From Symbiodinium sp. CCMP2592 (taxonomy: Eukaryota; Sar; Dinophyceae; Suessiales; Symbiodiniaceae), in the NCBI GenBank assembly GCA_905221615.1, contig CAJNDT010000494.1, positions 130,001 to 194,000 on the forward strand: DNA of 64,000 nucleotides. The letters are read 5' to 3'. Position numbers and translations under genes: made by a program. Positions 63,355 through 64,000 of this stretch are shown piece after piece. The notes below the pieces were generated by a model. The model was not told the origin of the DNA. It was given only the letters and a program-made list of their open reading frames with translations, and did not search any database. Numbering within the stretch: the stretch's first letter is position 1; each line of letters begins with the position of its first letter.

Positions 63355-64000
63355 TTATCTCAGATTCGGATCCAGGGTTGGATCATAGGCGCGAGCATAG
63401 ACGTTCGGATGTGGCTCATCCGGGTCTGAGTGGTCTTCTTCGGAACTTGAAAAGATTCCGAGTAATCTATTCTCAGCCCTGGTGAAGGCGGCGTCTGCAG
63501 TATCATATCCATGGTTGGATGTTGTCGCCTTTGGCTCGGCCTTTGGAGCAGCTTGTGAGCTGACTGGAGTTGCCTTGGCTTTAGCCGGTTGTGGCTGCTT
63601 AGCCTTTGCCCGTTCAGCCCTTCTTCTTTCAAGCTGTCCGTCTGAGGACTCCCATGATCTTTCACTTTCATCTCCTGAAGGAGATAAGGCGTGGGCATAA
63701 AGGCTATTCCAGTACTGTGCTGCAGAAGGAGTTAGGACTTCTTCATTGTCAGATTCTGACTGGTCTTCCTCAGAGCTTTGGTCGTCAAAGAGTGTCTCGA
63801 GGACATTTTTTTTTTTTTTATTTCTTCGCTCTATCTCTAGTGAGGAATGGACCAATTGGTTAAAGACTGTCCTTGAGTCCTTCAGTGCTGTTAGAAGGAT
63901 TTCCACTCTGGATAGAGTATCTTGGATGGTGTCAAGATGTTCCTTTCTTTCCTCCTTGTCTCTCTGGATAGAGCCTCGCAGTGCTTGTGCGATTCTGAGG
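63355..64000 (-). CDS. Extra ORF 2 of the second copia copy (partial)
   Basis: About 215 C-terminal codons of the same protein as 47,342-48,766. The frame is open to the window edge. A poly-T tract replaces part of the first copy's sequence near 63,808-63,822, changing NNNL to KKKK without shifting the frame. Confidence 0.8.
   Translation of the reverse strand, partial: LRIAQALRGSIQRDKEERKEHLDTIQDTLSRVEILLTALKDSRTVFNQLVHSSLEIERRNKKKKNVLETLFDDQSSEEDQSESDNEEVLTPSAAQYWNSLYAHALSPSGDESERSWESSDGQLERRRAERAKAKQPQPAKAKATPVSSQAAPKAEPKATTSNHGYDTADAAFTRAENRLLGIFSSSEEDHSDPDEPHPNVYARAYDPTLDPNLR

Larger units (their letters stand above)
62796..64000 (-). mobile_element. Second giant copia copy, 3' end only, runs off the window
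   Basis: 63,045-64,000 aligns with 47,035-48,000 of the first copy at very high identity, in the same orientation. The rest of this element lies beyond the window. Confidence 0.9.

Noticed and set aside
1-64000. CRISPR arrays, rRNA or tRNA genes, bacterial operons, spliced-leader relics
   Set aside because: No regularly spaced repeat-spacer arrays, no rRNA or tRNA folds recognised by eye, no closely packed genes, and no clear TTTTGGCTCAAG-type leader relic.

Overview
The window looks like nuclear DNA of a dinoflagellate, most like a Symbiodiniaceae or other Suessiales genome. Four things point that way. Degenerate TTTAGGG/CCCTAAA repeats are scattered on both strands. A host gene is split into very short exons whose introns mostly end AG|G and begin GT, GC or GA. 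Ty1/copia elements of unusual domain content are present. There are no compact genes or bacterial-type operons. The species is an inference, and a chromerid or another alveolate is not formally excluded.

Positions 1 to about 46,480 look gene-poor but hold most of one minus-strand gene. I read 26 short exons between 46,479 and 7,551, plus two probable C-terminal exons down to 4,986. Joined in phase they give a twin-cassette ABC-F ATPase (Uup-like): NBD1 from just after Walker A through signature, Walker B, D-loop and H-loop; an inter-domain linker; a complete NBD2; and a C-terminal tail. The NBD1 Walker A exon and the N terminus are not in the window and should lie beyond its right end. The introns are about 0.2 to 5.6 kb. 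They are filled with TTTAGGG-like repeats, at least ten families of short TA-flanked inverted-repeat elements (MITE-like), microsatellites, an 11-bp minisatellite with duplicated flanks, and several GC-rich islands with coding-like fragments.

Positions 46,787 to 62,730 are one Ty1/copia LTR retrotransposon of about 15.9 kb on the minus strand. It has 248-249 bp TG...CA LTRs, a CCCCC duplication in C/T-rich tracts, and a primer binding site matching an initiator-type tRNA 3' end. Its order is gag, broken protease, integrase, a DNA-methyltransferase-like domain, reverse transcriptase and RNase H. After pol come about 7 kb of extra coding sequence: an ORF of about 1,860 residues with an ADP-ribosyltransferase/Tpt1-like region, a cysteine-rich zinc-binding region, an endonuclease/exonuclease/phosphatase (EEP)-like region and a transmembrane segment, then a 474-residue ORF. 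Frameshifts in gag, protease, RNase H and the last two ORFs make this copy probably non-autonomous. The 3' end of a second copy starts at 62,796 and runs off the right edge.

If the ABC-F gene continues past 64 kb, both retroelements sit in one of its introns, in the sense orientation. The two headline observations are therefore the cryptic ABC-F gene with GC/GA splice donors and the giant copia element with its extra enzymatic cargo.
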